From Pleurotus ostreatus/Saccharomyces cerevisiae fusant (taxonomy: Eukaryota > Opisthokonta): a stretch of DNA of 25,833 nucleotides. Every line of letters begins with the position of its first letter. Position 1 is the stretch's first letter. The translations under genes were made by a program, and so were the position numbers. This document shows, one piece after another, positions 1 to 8,779 of this stretch. The notes beneath the pieces are model-generated. The model ran no database searches. It saw nothing but the letters and a program-made list of their open reading frames with translations, and was not told the origin of the DNA. The stretch covers positions 1-25,833 of the forward strand of contig JAMQCK010000366.1 of NCBI GenBank assembly GCA_024196135.1, read 5' to 3'.

Positions 1-297
1 AGAAGCAATGGTTAGCAAGACGCCAGTAGCGATAGTCAAGCAGACGTACGTGATCTGCTGGGACGAGCCAGCCTGCCAAGTCGCGACGGACTCCTTCCCC
101 TCCGTGTCATCAAGGTATCCCTTGCACGGGAAGTTGGAACCGTCGGCCTCCAGCGGAGAGGTCATGCTGTAGTCAATGTTCTGGCCAGCGTTCTTGTTGG
201 CCTTGCTGCGCAGTGGCGGTGGCGAGGTCATCTCCATATGAGCAGAAACCGACGCGACAAGCGCGGCGGCGACAGATGCGATCGTAAAAGCCCTCAT
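1..297 (-). CDS. Secreted LPMO-like / chitin-binding-type-4-like protein, 5' part only
   Basis: The first coding exon is 50-297 on the minus strand (82 codons plus two bases). It begins MRAFTIASVAAALVASVSA, a clean signal peptide with predicted cleavage after SA. The mature protein would start with His (HMEMTSPPPLRSK), as required for a copper histidine brace in lytic polysaccharide monooxygenase-like proteins. The following NIDYSMTSPLEADGSNFPCKGY block is, from family knowledge, typical of a widespread fungal secreted family annotated as LPMO-like or chitin-binding type-4. A consensus donor GTACGT starts at 49 and a CTAAC-like branch sequence lies near 10-17, so the intron almost surely ends just left of the window. 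The second brace histidine and the rest of the fold are not visible. Activity is therefore inference; secretion is well supported. Confidence 0.72.
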   Translation of the reverse strand, partial: MRAFTIASVAAALVASVSAHMEMTSPPPLRSKANKNAGQNIDYSMTSPLEADGSNFPCKGYLDDTEGKESVATWQAGSSQQITYVCLTIATGVLLTIAS

Positions 298-393
298 CGT
301 AAAGTTGTTGTGGAGTTGGTGCGGAAGAGAGCGCGAGGGAGGAGAGACAGTGGGGGATGAGGAAGAGAATGGACTGGCGGCGCTGCTCGCAGC

Positions 394-399
394 TTTATA
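394..399 (-). promoter_or_regulatory. TATA box candidate for the LPMO-like gene
   Basis: TATAAA reads on the minus strand about 100 bp upstream of the ATG at 297. A second TATAAAA lies at 452-458 on the same strand. Either could position transcription of the leftmost gene; the nearer one leaves a reasonable 5'UTR. Motif reading only. Confidence 0.4.
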
Positions 400-1455
400 C
401 CGCACGGAAAAGAAAGGTTGAAGGTAAAGAGCAAGTTCGAAAGGAACGCGCTTTTATACGTGAACCATCAAATCACGTGGCGCTATCAAGAATAGCCCAT
501 TGTGGAGCGTGCGATGTCCCCATTCATTGTCCTCCTTCTGGCGGTGGCGCGCGCATTGTCCGGTCACTGCATAACGGGGGGCGACTCTCAGAGCAGCAAA
601 AACATCGTCTGCAACGTCGACGAGCTCCCCCACCCCAGGCACGCATAGCCGGCCTCGCCCAAGCACTGTGACCACGCGCCCTGACATGGCGCTTCTTTTC
701 GCAGTCCATCTAGTCTCTTCCGTAGCCAAATATGACATGGCCGTTGCGAGGCCAACGCCTTGGTAACACATTGAGTCCACGATGCCCAATCGCGCTTTGC
801 GAAAGTTTTCAGGCGCAGACCAAGCCCGCGAAGACCGAATGCAGGGTCAAAGACAACGCGGGGCGATGCGCGAAAGAAGAGGAAAGACGGTGGAGCCGGA
901 CAGAGCACACGAACTTCGCGCAGGCTCGACATCGCGGTCGCTTCAAGCCGCCCTGGGACCCCGTCAGGTCGCCGCACAGCACGGCGGCGAACATAGCGCG
1001 CCCCTCAGGGTGCGCAAAAGACAAACACGCCGGCAGCGTGTCCTGCCCTGCCGGCACACCGCACGTCCGTGTTACCTGTACGCCTTTGCCATGCCGCCGT
1101 TCATGAGCACGACCAGCGGCCTTTGCGCGGCTGCGGACGAAGAAGATCTGTGATCTAAGCACGGTATGCTGGCAGTTGTGCGTCCTTCCGTACTGTTTTT
1201 ACGCGTATGCGCGAGCACCTCCGGCGGTATGTGCTGCGCGACGGACCTCGAGGGTACCCCAGCCGCGGACATGAGACGATCTGGTATGCGCGCGAGGCTA
1301 TTCATGGCTATCCACGAGGTTATCTGGCACGCACATGAGGCTCTCCCATTGTTGAACGCCGGGGGTATCCCCGTTGTACTTCCTAATCAGGAATGCTTTA
1401 TTGTGGCCCGATATGGCACTGATAAGTGGCGCAGTTGAAGCCTGGTGGGGTATGT

Positions 1456-1499
1456 GCTTCGGCAATGCAGGCGCAATGCTTCGGCGATGCAGGCGGTAT
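1456..1499. repeat. 22-bp tandem duplication
   Basis: Two adjacent 22-bp units, 1456-1477 and 1478-1499, share the core GCTTCGGC(A/G)ATGCAGGCG and end in (C/G)(A/T)AT-like bases. A further degenerate GCAGGC/ATGCAG run continues to about 1535. No coding role is apparent. Confidence 0.6.
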
Positions 1500-1750
1500 G
1501 TGCAGGCAGTACGCGTTGCCATGCAGCCGCTATGCACGCTCGACAAAAGCGATACAGACTCCGAAAGAGGCGGGATGCACGCTATCCGAAAGAGAAGCGA
1601 GGGCGGAGGCCTTTCCATAGGTACTGACAAAGGTCCTCCCACGCCCGTGTCAGCGCATAGCCATGTTGCCAGCGCATGGGCGATTCGGGATCACGTTGCT
1701 GCTGCTCGTGGAAGACAGTTTGGTGGTGGACAACAGCGAGCTCGCGGGGA

Positions 1751-1851
1751 GCATCAATCGGCGAGACAAAGCATCAACAGGCGAGAGAGAGCATCAGCAG
1801 ACGAGCAAGGGCATCAGCAGGCGAGCGGAGAGCATCAGCGCGCCGCGAAGA
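1751..1851. repeat. 20-bp minisatellite, about five units
   Basis: Five consecutive units start with GCAT(C): 1751, 1771, 1791, 1811 and 1832. The period is exactly 20 bp except for one 21-bp unit. The consensus is close to GCATCARCAGGCGAGNNARA. Decay is strongest in the last unit, and a sixth vestige (GCATTGGC) follows. The array lies in the gene-poor region. Confidence 0.85.
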
Positions 1852-1946
1852 GCATTGGCAAAGTCGCAGTGAAAACGCTTCGGCAGGCGACTGGTGTCGG
1901 AAAATAGCGCAGATGCGATTGAAGGCGCCGTGTCCATCTTTGTGTT

Positions 1947-2029
1947 CTTGCTGCGCGATCCTCGTTGTTCTTGTTGGATGATGGTTGTTCTGGGTCCTCC
2001 ATCGATGTCCTTGCTGCGCGATCCTCGTT
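1947..2029. repeat. Perfect 20-bp direct repeat pair
   Basis: CTTGCTGCGCGATCCTCGTT occurs at 1947-1966 and again at 2010-2029, a spacing of 63 bp. The DNA between is T/G-rich. It could be what remains of a longer tandem repeat with a period near 63 bp. No open frame uses it. Confidence 0.8.
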
Positions 2030-2476
2030 TTTGTACTGCGTCGTCTATATTCAAGATCACAAAGACATCGTTCGTGTCATGACTTTACTTGTTGTATCAG
2101 AACCAGACGGGTACCGCATTGTTCGGAGTGATTGAGGTGTTGTTGAAGGTCGTTCATGTGCTTGTTGAAGTTGATGAAGCGAGAGCGTCGGGACTTGCCG
2201 TGTGAGATGGGGGCCGCATGGCTGGGATGAGGCGGAGAAGAGGCGGCTGGACGAGAACGAGGGAGGCGTGCGGATGTGATGAGGACGGGCAGACGAAGAT
2301 GTCGGCGGTTAGATCGTTGGACAGCGGAACGATGAGGATGACAGCAGTGAGATGAAGATGACACTGGTCAACGACAGCGGAGAGATGAGAAGAGCATGGT
2401 GCGCGCGACTCCTTGACGCGGAATGGCATGGCTTACAGATGAGTGAAGATGGCGCACTGCGGGTGGCGTCCAATAC

Positions 2477-2520
2477 GACTTCGGATGCATCGAAGACAAC
2501 TTCGAATGCGTCAAGATGTC
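2477..2520. repeat. Degenerate ~21-bp tandem repeat
   Basis: Two neighbouring copies of an ACTTCG(G/A)ATGC(A/G)TC(G)AAGA-type unit can be aligned with a period near 21 bp. They are imperfect and short, so this is a weaker example of the same local trend towards short tandem repeats. Confidence 0.4.
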
Positions 2521-3473
2521 CTTCCTAACCCCTTCATTAAGCTGAGAACCTGGCGGTACCGCCGCACGGAATTCATTCGAGCTATCAAAAGGAACGACAA
2601 GTAGGCGCGGACTGCCGATGGAAGGGTAGCGTGTCAATCCGACGTCCAGGATAGCGCTGGCGCACTACCTGCACGTTGTCTCGTCAGTTTCGTTATCCAG
2701 TCCAGAACGAGAGTAGGGGCACATACCGCTACGCTAGAGGTACTTCGCCATCTCTCGAATGAAGGTAACACCACACAGGCGCTAAGCAGATACGTCTTGC
2801 CGCCGGTACCGCGCAGGTTGAGTTCGGGATATGCGAACGTTGGCTCGAACGTGGTAGTCTCAGGCTAAATGTCGCGTCACTGATTAGTCGACAGTTACCA
2901 AAGAACATACGTCTAGCTGCGCTTGGTATGAGCGGGAGTATAAGGCTCTTCAGTCTGGGCAAGTCTTCGTGACGATAGAGCCCTCGAGTAAGGCCACGGC
3001 GGCTCCGCAGTCAAGTATAAAGTGGTGTGAGACGACATAAGAGAGGCGGCGATGGCAACTATGCCTCGCAGATACAGCGAGAATGATTTCGAAGGAGGGT
3101 ACTGGCTGTCGCGCAGGATGGCGATGACGGCGAGACTGCGAGAACGGTTTCAGCAGCGAGGGGTTCTATGTCCGCCGACTGTCGTTGGTCGGGATTCTTC
3201 AACGCAGGGCTTTGCGCGGAGGCGCGGGTAGAGAAGTGCTGCGTTCCAGTGCAGCTGTCGGCGGTATGCATTGTCGGCACCAGAAGTTAGAACGCGCCGC
3301 TATCCCCGCGACGAAGAAGGTCGACGTCGACTAGAGTGCTGCCGCCGAGGAGAGCTTGAATGCAGGCATGAACAACTGAGAAGAAATGAGGCAGGAAGAA
3401 TCGAACATCAGCGTTCGGGATAAGTGGTCCAGAAACACGTGCCTGGGGCGACGGAGAACAATGGCGGCCATTG

Positions 3474-3481
3474 TGACGTCA
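3474..3481. promoter_or_regulatory. ATF/CREB-type palindrome TGACGTCA
   Basis: A perfect TGACGTCA lies 214 bp upstream of the K+ channel start codon. From general knowledge, fungal bZIP factors of the ATF/CREB class bind this palindrome. It is a single motif occurrence and its use is inference. Confidence 0.35.
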
Positions 3482-3694
3482 GCAAGGCAATCACATCTTC
3501 TCCTGACCCTCCGATCACGACTTTCGACATAGGATTTTCTGACCATCTTCCTCTCGGTATCGGACATGCTTTGAACATCCGGGGACGTAGCACTGGCCAT
3601 CAACAGAGTGCCTGGGACGACCACGTTGACCACCTAAGAAGCGCGTCTGTCCATCGTCTGGACTCTGGAGAGACATCCGACGTGAACGATCTTT

Positions 3695-5952
3695 ATGGAA
3701 GACTATGGCTTGAGAGAGCCTATGCAAGATGCGACCACGCATGTCAACGACGTCGTGCGGAATCGCTCACAGTCTCGCAAGGACAGCTCTAGTAGCGGAA
3801 ATGCAGCACAGAATACGTCTCGAGACAGCAAGCAGGACGAAGCCGCAGGATTCCTCGACCCAACGTCTCCGGCGTACTCGCGGGCCAAGTGCGTTTCGGC
3901 AGTCTCTCTCCCAAGATCACGATGAGCTGACGTAGCCCGTCAGGCGGTGGTGGATGATGTCGACTGGGTTCCCCCTCCTTGCGGGTACATTTGGACCACT
4001 GGCGAACCTGTTCTCGGTGTGCGCCCTGGTGCAAACATGGCGGGTGCAAATATCTCCTGACGGGAACGAGAGGGACGGAGAGCGCGTTCCCGACCCGCAT
4101 TGGTGCGTCGGTCGTCCGCACAAAGATGCAGCCTACTGAGAGGCGGATGAACAGGGTACTGGCGCCGAACATCGTCTCTCTTGTCTTCGCTGTCGGCGCG
4201 AACATGTTCCTCCTCATGAACTTCGGTCACCGAATGCGCTACACGATTGCGCAGCCCCTCACCGTAGCCTTCTGGTATGTACCGATCGCCTTCACCGACC
4301 CCCGCCATCCTGACCCTCGTCTAGGTACCTCTCCTTCATCCTCCTCCTTGTCCCCCTCGCCCTCAGCAAGCACATGCTCCTCTACCCCCGCGACACCCAC
4401 GCCTTCTCCCAATCCTACTACTACGCCATCATCTCCGCCAGCGTCTACTGCATCATCTCCACCCTCCTCCTCGCCAACCTCCTCGGCGCGCTCGTCTTCA
4501 AGGCCTACCCGCCCTCCTTCGGCTCCCTCACCGTGCCGCAGCGCACGCTCATGCTGCAGACCACCGCCTACGTCTTCTACCTCGCCCTCGGCGCGGGCGT
4601 GTTCTCCACCATCGAGGGCTGGTCGTTCGTCGATGGGCTTTACTGGGCGGACTATACGCTCCTCACCTGTGGTCTGGGGACGGACTTCCCGCTCTACAGG
4701 ACCCTCTCGCGCGCGCTGCTCATTCCGTACGCGGTCATCGGCATCACGATGATTGGGTTGGTGATTGGGAGCGTGCGCGCTCTGGTGCTGGAGCGCGGGG
4801 CGACGGCGATGGTGAGGCGGAGGTTGGAGAAGGAGAGAAAGAAATGGGTGGAGGGGTTGGATAGCTCGGCGGATGTGCGTGCGTGGGAGAAGCGCGAGTT
4901 CGAGGAAATGCGGCGGATTCAGCAGCGCGCGGATTGGATGAAGCGGTATATGGCACTTGCCACGTCCGCCTTCGCCTTCGCCGTGCTCTGGCTCATCGGC
5001 GCGCTGGTCTTCTGGTATTCCGAGGTGCGTGTGGTGTCAGCTTCCATGTGCACGCCCGTCATGAAATTGACCTCGTACCGTATAGCACCCCCAACAATGG
5101 ACATATTTCAACGCGCTCTACTTCGCCTACACCACACTCATCACCGTTGGCTACGGCGACTTCTACCCGCAGTCCAACTCCGGGAAGCCCTTCTTCGTCT
5201 TCTGGACGCTCCTCGCCGTGCCCACCATGACCGTCCTCATCTCGAACATGGGCGACACGATCCTGGTAACGTGGGTCAAGGAGGGCGTCCTCTGGCTCGC
5301 GGAGAAGACGCTCATGCCGGGGAACGGCGGTGGGAGCGGTAACGGGAGCGGGAGTGGGAGTGGGAATGGGGTGGCGGGTGGGGATGACCCACGGCGTCGC
5401 GAGGAGGACGGCTTGGTGCGCCCGATCGAGAAGCTGGGCGAGGCGGTGGAGAGGGGCGAGGAGGGCGAGCTGACGGGCCGCGCGCGCCTGATCCGCAGGC
5501 TGGCGCACGAGGTGCGCGTGGTGGCGAACGACGTCGGGCAGGAGAAGGCGTACGAGTGGGACGCGTGGTCGCGGTGGATGCGGCTGCTGGGCGAGGCGGA
5601 CGAGTGGCTGGCGGAGCGGGACGAGGGGTTCCGGCACAAGCACGAGTCGGCGCATAAGCACGCGTCGGTGAAGGCGGCACGGAGGGGGAGTGAGGGACCG
5701 CATTGGGCGCGGAGGGAGGAGAGACCTCATCCACCCCTACACCAACCTCAACACCAACACCAACATCAACACCACCATCATAGGCGGCGGTGGCGAAGGA
5801 GAGGGACGAAGCGGGATCAGGAGCTGATGGAGGAGGAGGAGCGGCTGTCGTGGCTAGCGTATGACGGGCCAATGTTTAGTGAGGAGGACGAGGCGCAGTG
5901 GTTGCTGATGCGGTTCTGCGAGAAGCTGGAGCAGATAATGGTTCATACGTAG
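3695..5952 (+). CDS. TOK1: TOK-type outward-rectifier potassium channel (two pore loops, eight TM)
   Basis: Exons 3695-3888, 3944-4102, 4155-4274, 4325-5024 and 5086-5952 join to a 679-residue protein; every intron (50-61 bp) has a GT donor, an AG acceptor and a matching phase. After a polar N-terminus with FLDPTSPAYSRAKRWW come eight hydrophobic segments (about 74-95, 121-141, 150-171, 189-216, 232-255, 290-310, 365-388 and 425-448). The pore loops are TCGLGTD (T272-D278), between segments 5 and 6, and TVGYGD (T411-D416), between 7 and 8. This 8TM/2P order is specific to fungal TOK channels, which pass outward K+ current at the plasma membrane. A charged linker separates segments 6 and 7. 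The cytosolic tail has a Gly/Ser run (about 472-487) and a His/Gln run (about 606-625). The start is the first Met after an in-frame TGA at 3683. The Cys at filter position 273 is unusual. Confidence 0.93.
5743..5785 (+). repeat. Coding CAACAC-type microsatellite in the K+ channel tail
   Basis: A run of CAACAC/CATCAC hexamers encodes the His/Gln stretch QHQHQHQHHHH in the cytoplasmic C-terminus of the TOK channel. A neighbouring GGGAGT/GGGAAC run at about 5330-5372 encodes Gly-Ser-Asn repeats. Both are the sort of slippage-prone tract expected to vary in length between strains. Confidence 0.7.
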
Positions 5953-6587
5953 GTCGGTTAATGGGACTTCATACACGCACGATTACTACTGCACTCACGT
6001 TGTATTCTACTGTAATATGTATTCTAGTCCAGCACTACAGTAAGTCAGAAATTGACGCAGTGTAGGCATCCATCACACAGTAGAGTGGCCTGGCAATACC
6101 CGAAGGCCAGCAATGGGCGATGTGTGGGTGCGTGTATGCGCCTATTTGGTTTGCCGCCGGACCGGCGAGGTTGCGGCTGCTCTGCGCCGCTTGCTTCGAG
6201 CCACGACAACCTTGTTTGTGCTGTTTGCTCTTATTGCGCCCGCAGTGCAAGCCACTTGCTCGCATGCTAATAGACGACTCTGCCGACATTCCTGACCAGC
6301 GCGGCTGTGGCCTTGCTCGAGTTGTCAATAGAAGAGCTGATGGTGTGCTCTGACCAGGGCGCATCCCCGTCAATTGTGCGATGCAGTCCCTATTGTCTCC
6401 TTGTGAGAAGGGCAAGACCACTATCGGACAAGCTCGCCGTTGCTGACGCTCCTCTGGATACACTTCGCCGCCGACGGTCCAAGAGACAATCAGGACCCGC
6501 CACGAAAGGACCCCATCCTGTGAGAGCGGTAGCCGCTATTGTTTTATTGTTCAGCGTCTCTGGAGGGCGCTTATAAGCTTCGCTACT
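5953..6587. other. Intergenic: channel 3' end and upstream region of the next gene
   Basis: No gene is supported here. The first part is AT-rich after the TAG and should hold the channel 3'UTR. The last part should hold the promoter of the gene starting near 6588-6784; a TTATAAG sequence sits at about 6571-6577. Small open frames on both strands look random. Confidence 0.5.
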
Positions 6588-6680
6588 ATGAGTCAGGGGG
6601 CCAACATTCCACCTCTCCCCCCGCCCGCCGACGAGTTACTACAACGATTGCTGGACGATCACAACTTTTACTCGACATAG
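6588..6680 (+). other. 30-codon upstream ORF, or alternative first exon
   Basis: ATG at 6588 opens MSQGANIPPLPPPADELLQR and closes at TAG 6678-6680. Composition is strikingly protein-like, and PLPPPADELL-type starts are familiar at the N-termini of fungal F-box-like proteins. It may be a uORF in the 5'UTR of the gene at 6784. Alternatively it is an exon spliced from a weak GTTACT donor at 6635 to the acceptor at 6770, a joint that is in frame with the gene. A third option is a broken former N-terminus. The sequence alone does not decide. Confidence 0.4.
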
Positions 6681-6719
6681 CTCTTGCTCTTGAACTAACA
6701 AGCTCCTTTCGGACTCAAA

Positions 6720-6770
6720 GTGTGTCTTTCCATCCTACATGAAGCGCCACATACTGACTCGCATGAGCAG
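6720..6770 (+). other. Probable 5'UTR intron
   Basis: GTGTGT donor, CTGAC branch sequence 15-20 bp before the end, and GCAG acceptor give a 51-bp intron of typical size, ending 13 bp before ATG 6784. The two F-box genes downstream have 5'UTR introns placed in the same way. Its presence argues against using the ATG at 6739, which would lie inside the intron. Confidence 0.5.
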
Positions 6771-6783
6771 TCTGAACCACACT

Positions 6784-8695
6784 ATGAGTGACTCCCAAGC
6801 TCGTCGCGACTTCGAACGCAGTCGCGAGTTCTACGCGGGACTCACACGTCTCATGCGCAACATTCTGGACGCGCACGAAGTAAACACGCAGCGCTTCCTG
6901 GCGTCGCAGGCCAATGGAGGCTTTGGGCAACCCGATTCACAGAATGCATCGTCTGCGACGCGGCAGAGTCCTCATCCGGAGCCTCCGATTGTGGCGCCTA
7001 ACGCTGAAGGGCGTGCGCACTGTCCGGCGCAGGATCCTTCATTTACGGCGCCCGATGAAGGCGACTCTAATCCTCCCCCGGATACCCAGACCGCGCCGCG
7101 CCCCGAGGATGCCGAAATAAACATGCTCGACTCGAACAACGATCCCTGTCCTATCTCGCCGATCCGTCCTTCGAGTGCTGCTGGTCAGCCGCACGAAGCG
7201 CACTCGCGCTCGGATGGCTCCCAGCAGGATGTGATACCCCAAGGCACCCTTCGTGGCCACGGCGATAGCGACACCGCGGCGACTGAGTCTCCAGATCGTG
7301 CGTGCTCATATCGGCTAGAACTTTTGCATGTGCTTAAGCTTCCTGTCATAGTTTCACCGGAACTACAGACTAAAGCGCAGGCGCCGGTAGACGACGAAGT
7401 TCAGTCTTCCAACGCGGCCACAATTGGGAGTGCTGGCTCCCAAACTGCCGATCTGAGTTACGTCGAGTCGGAAGGTTCGCCCAAGGAGGCCACGTCATCT
7501 GATTGTACAGAAGAAGTCGACGGATTAGGTGATTCTGTTCAACTTTCTGACTCCTTTGTGGAAAGCGATGCCCATGTTCAGCAGGTACTCGCGCCAGGTA
7601 CGATGCCAGATCCCCAGCCCTCGAGCCTATCACTCATGGCTAGCCTCAGCGACCCCAAGCCTTCTTCTTGCCCAAGGCTCCGCTTCTGCGTGTATCGATG
7701 GTGCAGGTGGAGACTCGAAGCCTCGCAGCGGAGAACGTGCCTCCGAAAGCAATGCCACCTCTACGACCCAGCCGGATGTCGCCGCGCCAGGCTACCGCCT
7801 CGTGTATACAATCGCTCGTGACCGCGTCGATGTACAGATCGACGACAAATCCTCTGCGGAGCTCTTCGACGTCTCTCTCGCCCAGCTTCGCGCCCACATT
7901 CGAGCCATCATGCCCACCGCTGAGGCGCCGAAGATGGCTCTCAGTCTTCGACTATTACCGACCACGTCGAACTCGCGCGCTCCTATGGATGTCGTGCTCT
8001 TCGCATTAGTGCAAGACAACAGCCTCTCTTTCTGGCAGACAATCGAGGTTCATATGCCCCAGACGGTGTTGAGCGACGCTCAGGTCCCGTCTCAGGCGAG
8101 CACCCCTCCTCCAGATCATTTATTCCTCGACAATCTCGTCTACTCTGGAGCCAAGGAGAACGTACCTTTCCCTTGGAACCTCGTCGACAATCTAGCTTTG
8201 TACGGCGTCAAGACACTTAGTGTCCAGTCTGCCATCACGCCGCGGGACTGCGTACGACTGAGCAGAGTTGGATCAACTCTGCCGTCCACAGCGTATAGGG
8301 CGCTCAAGCTTACGGTGCTCTCTATCACTGCGGAAACCACGACGATCGAGCCTGACGAATGCGTATCTCGCATCTGTTCCCTGGGCATCAGTCGGGTAGC
8401 GTCCAGCGCTAGCCTAGCCTCCCTCTTTGGCAACGGTGTGATCCCGTATGTCGGGCTTCGCCACCTAGCTTTGGATATACGAAACTTCGATGACGCTGTC
8501 TCCGATGCGTGGGTGCCATCGCGCGCCAGCCTTGCGGCTCTTGTCACTTTGCAGCTTAAGTACATGGTCGAACAGGAGAGTCTCGCCAAGCATTTTCTGG
8601 ACCGATGTCCCCCAACATTCACGCGGGATATACAGCCGTTGGATGAAAATGCGTGGAAACTTTGCGGCAGGTGCAGTATCGCATTTGAGATGTAA
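6784..8695 (+). CDS. Uncharacterised protein with disordered N-half and LRR-like C-half
   Basis: Exons 6784-7597 and 7650-8695 join through a 52-bp intron (GTACGA donor, CTCAG acceptor) in matching phase, giving 619 residues starting MSDSQARRDFERSREFYAGL. Residues ~1-45 look helical. Residues ~45-320 are low complexity, rich in Ser, Pro, Asp, Glu and Gln, and probably disordered. The C-terminal ~300 residues are folded-looking, with hydrophobic repeats (for example LALYGVKTLSV, YRALKLTVLSI and VGLRHLALDI) like the degenerate LRR half of Agaricomycete F-box proteins. No F-box itself is visible. The function is not recognised; a protein-interaction role is inference. The gene converges on the F-box gene to its right, with only 84 bp between stop codons. 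An in-frame ATG at 6739 is possible if the 5' intron is not used. Confidence 0.7.
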
Positions 8696-8779
8696 TTCCA
8701 TTGTATGTATAATATCGAGCAGCGTCACGTATATATAGCAATGTATTTCCCCCTTGGTGTCGTCCCGAGTATATCAGTG

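Larger units (their letters stand above)
500..3690. other. Gene-poor, repeat-bearing intergenic stretch
   Basis: No reading frame here has convincing protein character, splice-linked partners or a recognisable domain. Open frames of 60-180 codons exist on both strands, but their composition changes abruptly and they overlap each other, as expected from GC-rich noncoding DNA. What can be seen are several short tandem repeats (about 1456-1499, 1751-1851 and 2477-2520) and a direct 20-bp repeat (1947 and 2010). No transposase, reverse transcriptase or terminal repeats were recognised, though a heavily decayed element cannot be excluded. The right end (about 3470-3694) probably carries the promoter of the K+ channel gene. 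Confidence 0.6.

Noticed and set aside
809..1162. Open frames of ~110-180 codons on both strands in the first 3.6 kb
   Set aside because: They overlap each other in several frames, lack domain-like composition, and have no consistent splice partners; GC-rich DNA gives such frames by chance.
1374..1907. A 177-codon plus-strand frame spanning the 20-bp minisatellite
   Set aside because: The 20-bp period is not a multiple of three, so the peptide is not periodic; the rest is low in protein character. Treated as repeat DNA.
3424..3792. A 122-codon plus-strand frame before the K+ channel
   Set aside because: It overlaps the channel's first exon in another frame and has no recognisable fold; the region is better explained as promoter.
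3979..4752. A 257-codon frame through the K+ channel gene
   Set aside because: Only 4155-4274 of it is a real exon; before and after, the frame runs through introns and shadows of neighbouring exons (Ser/Pro-rich garbage after 4325).
5059..5872. Long Arg/Pro/Ser-rich minus-strand frames opposite the K+ channel
   Set aside because: Antisense shadows of GC-rich coding DNA with biased third positions.
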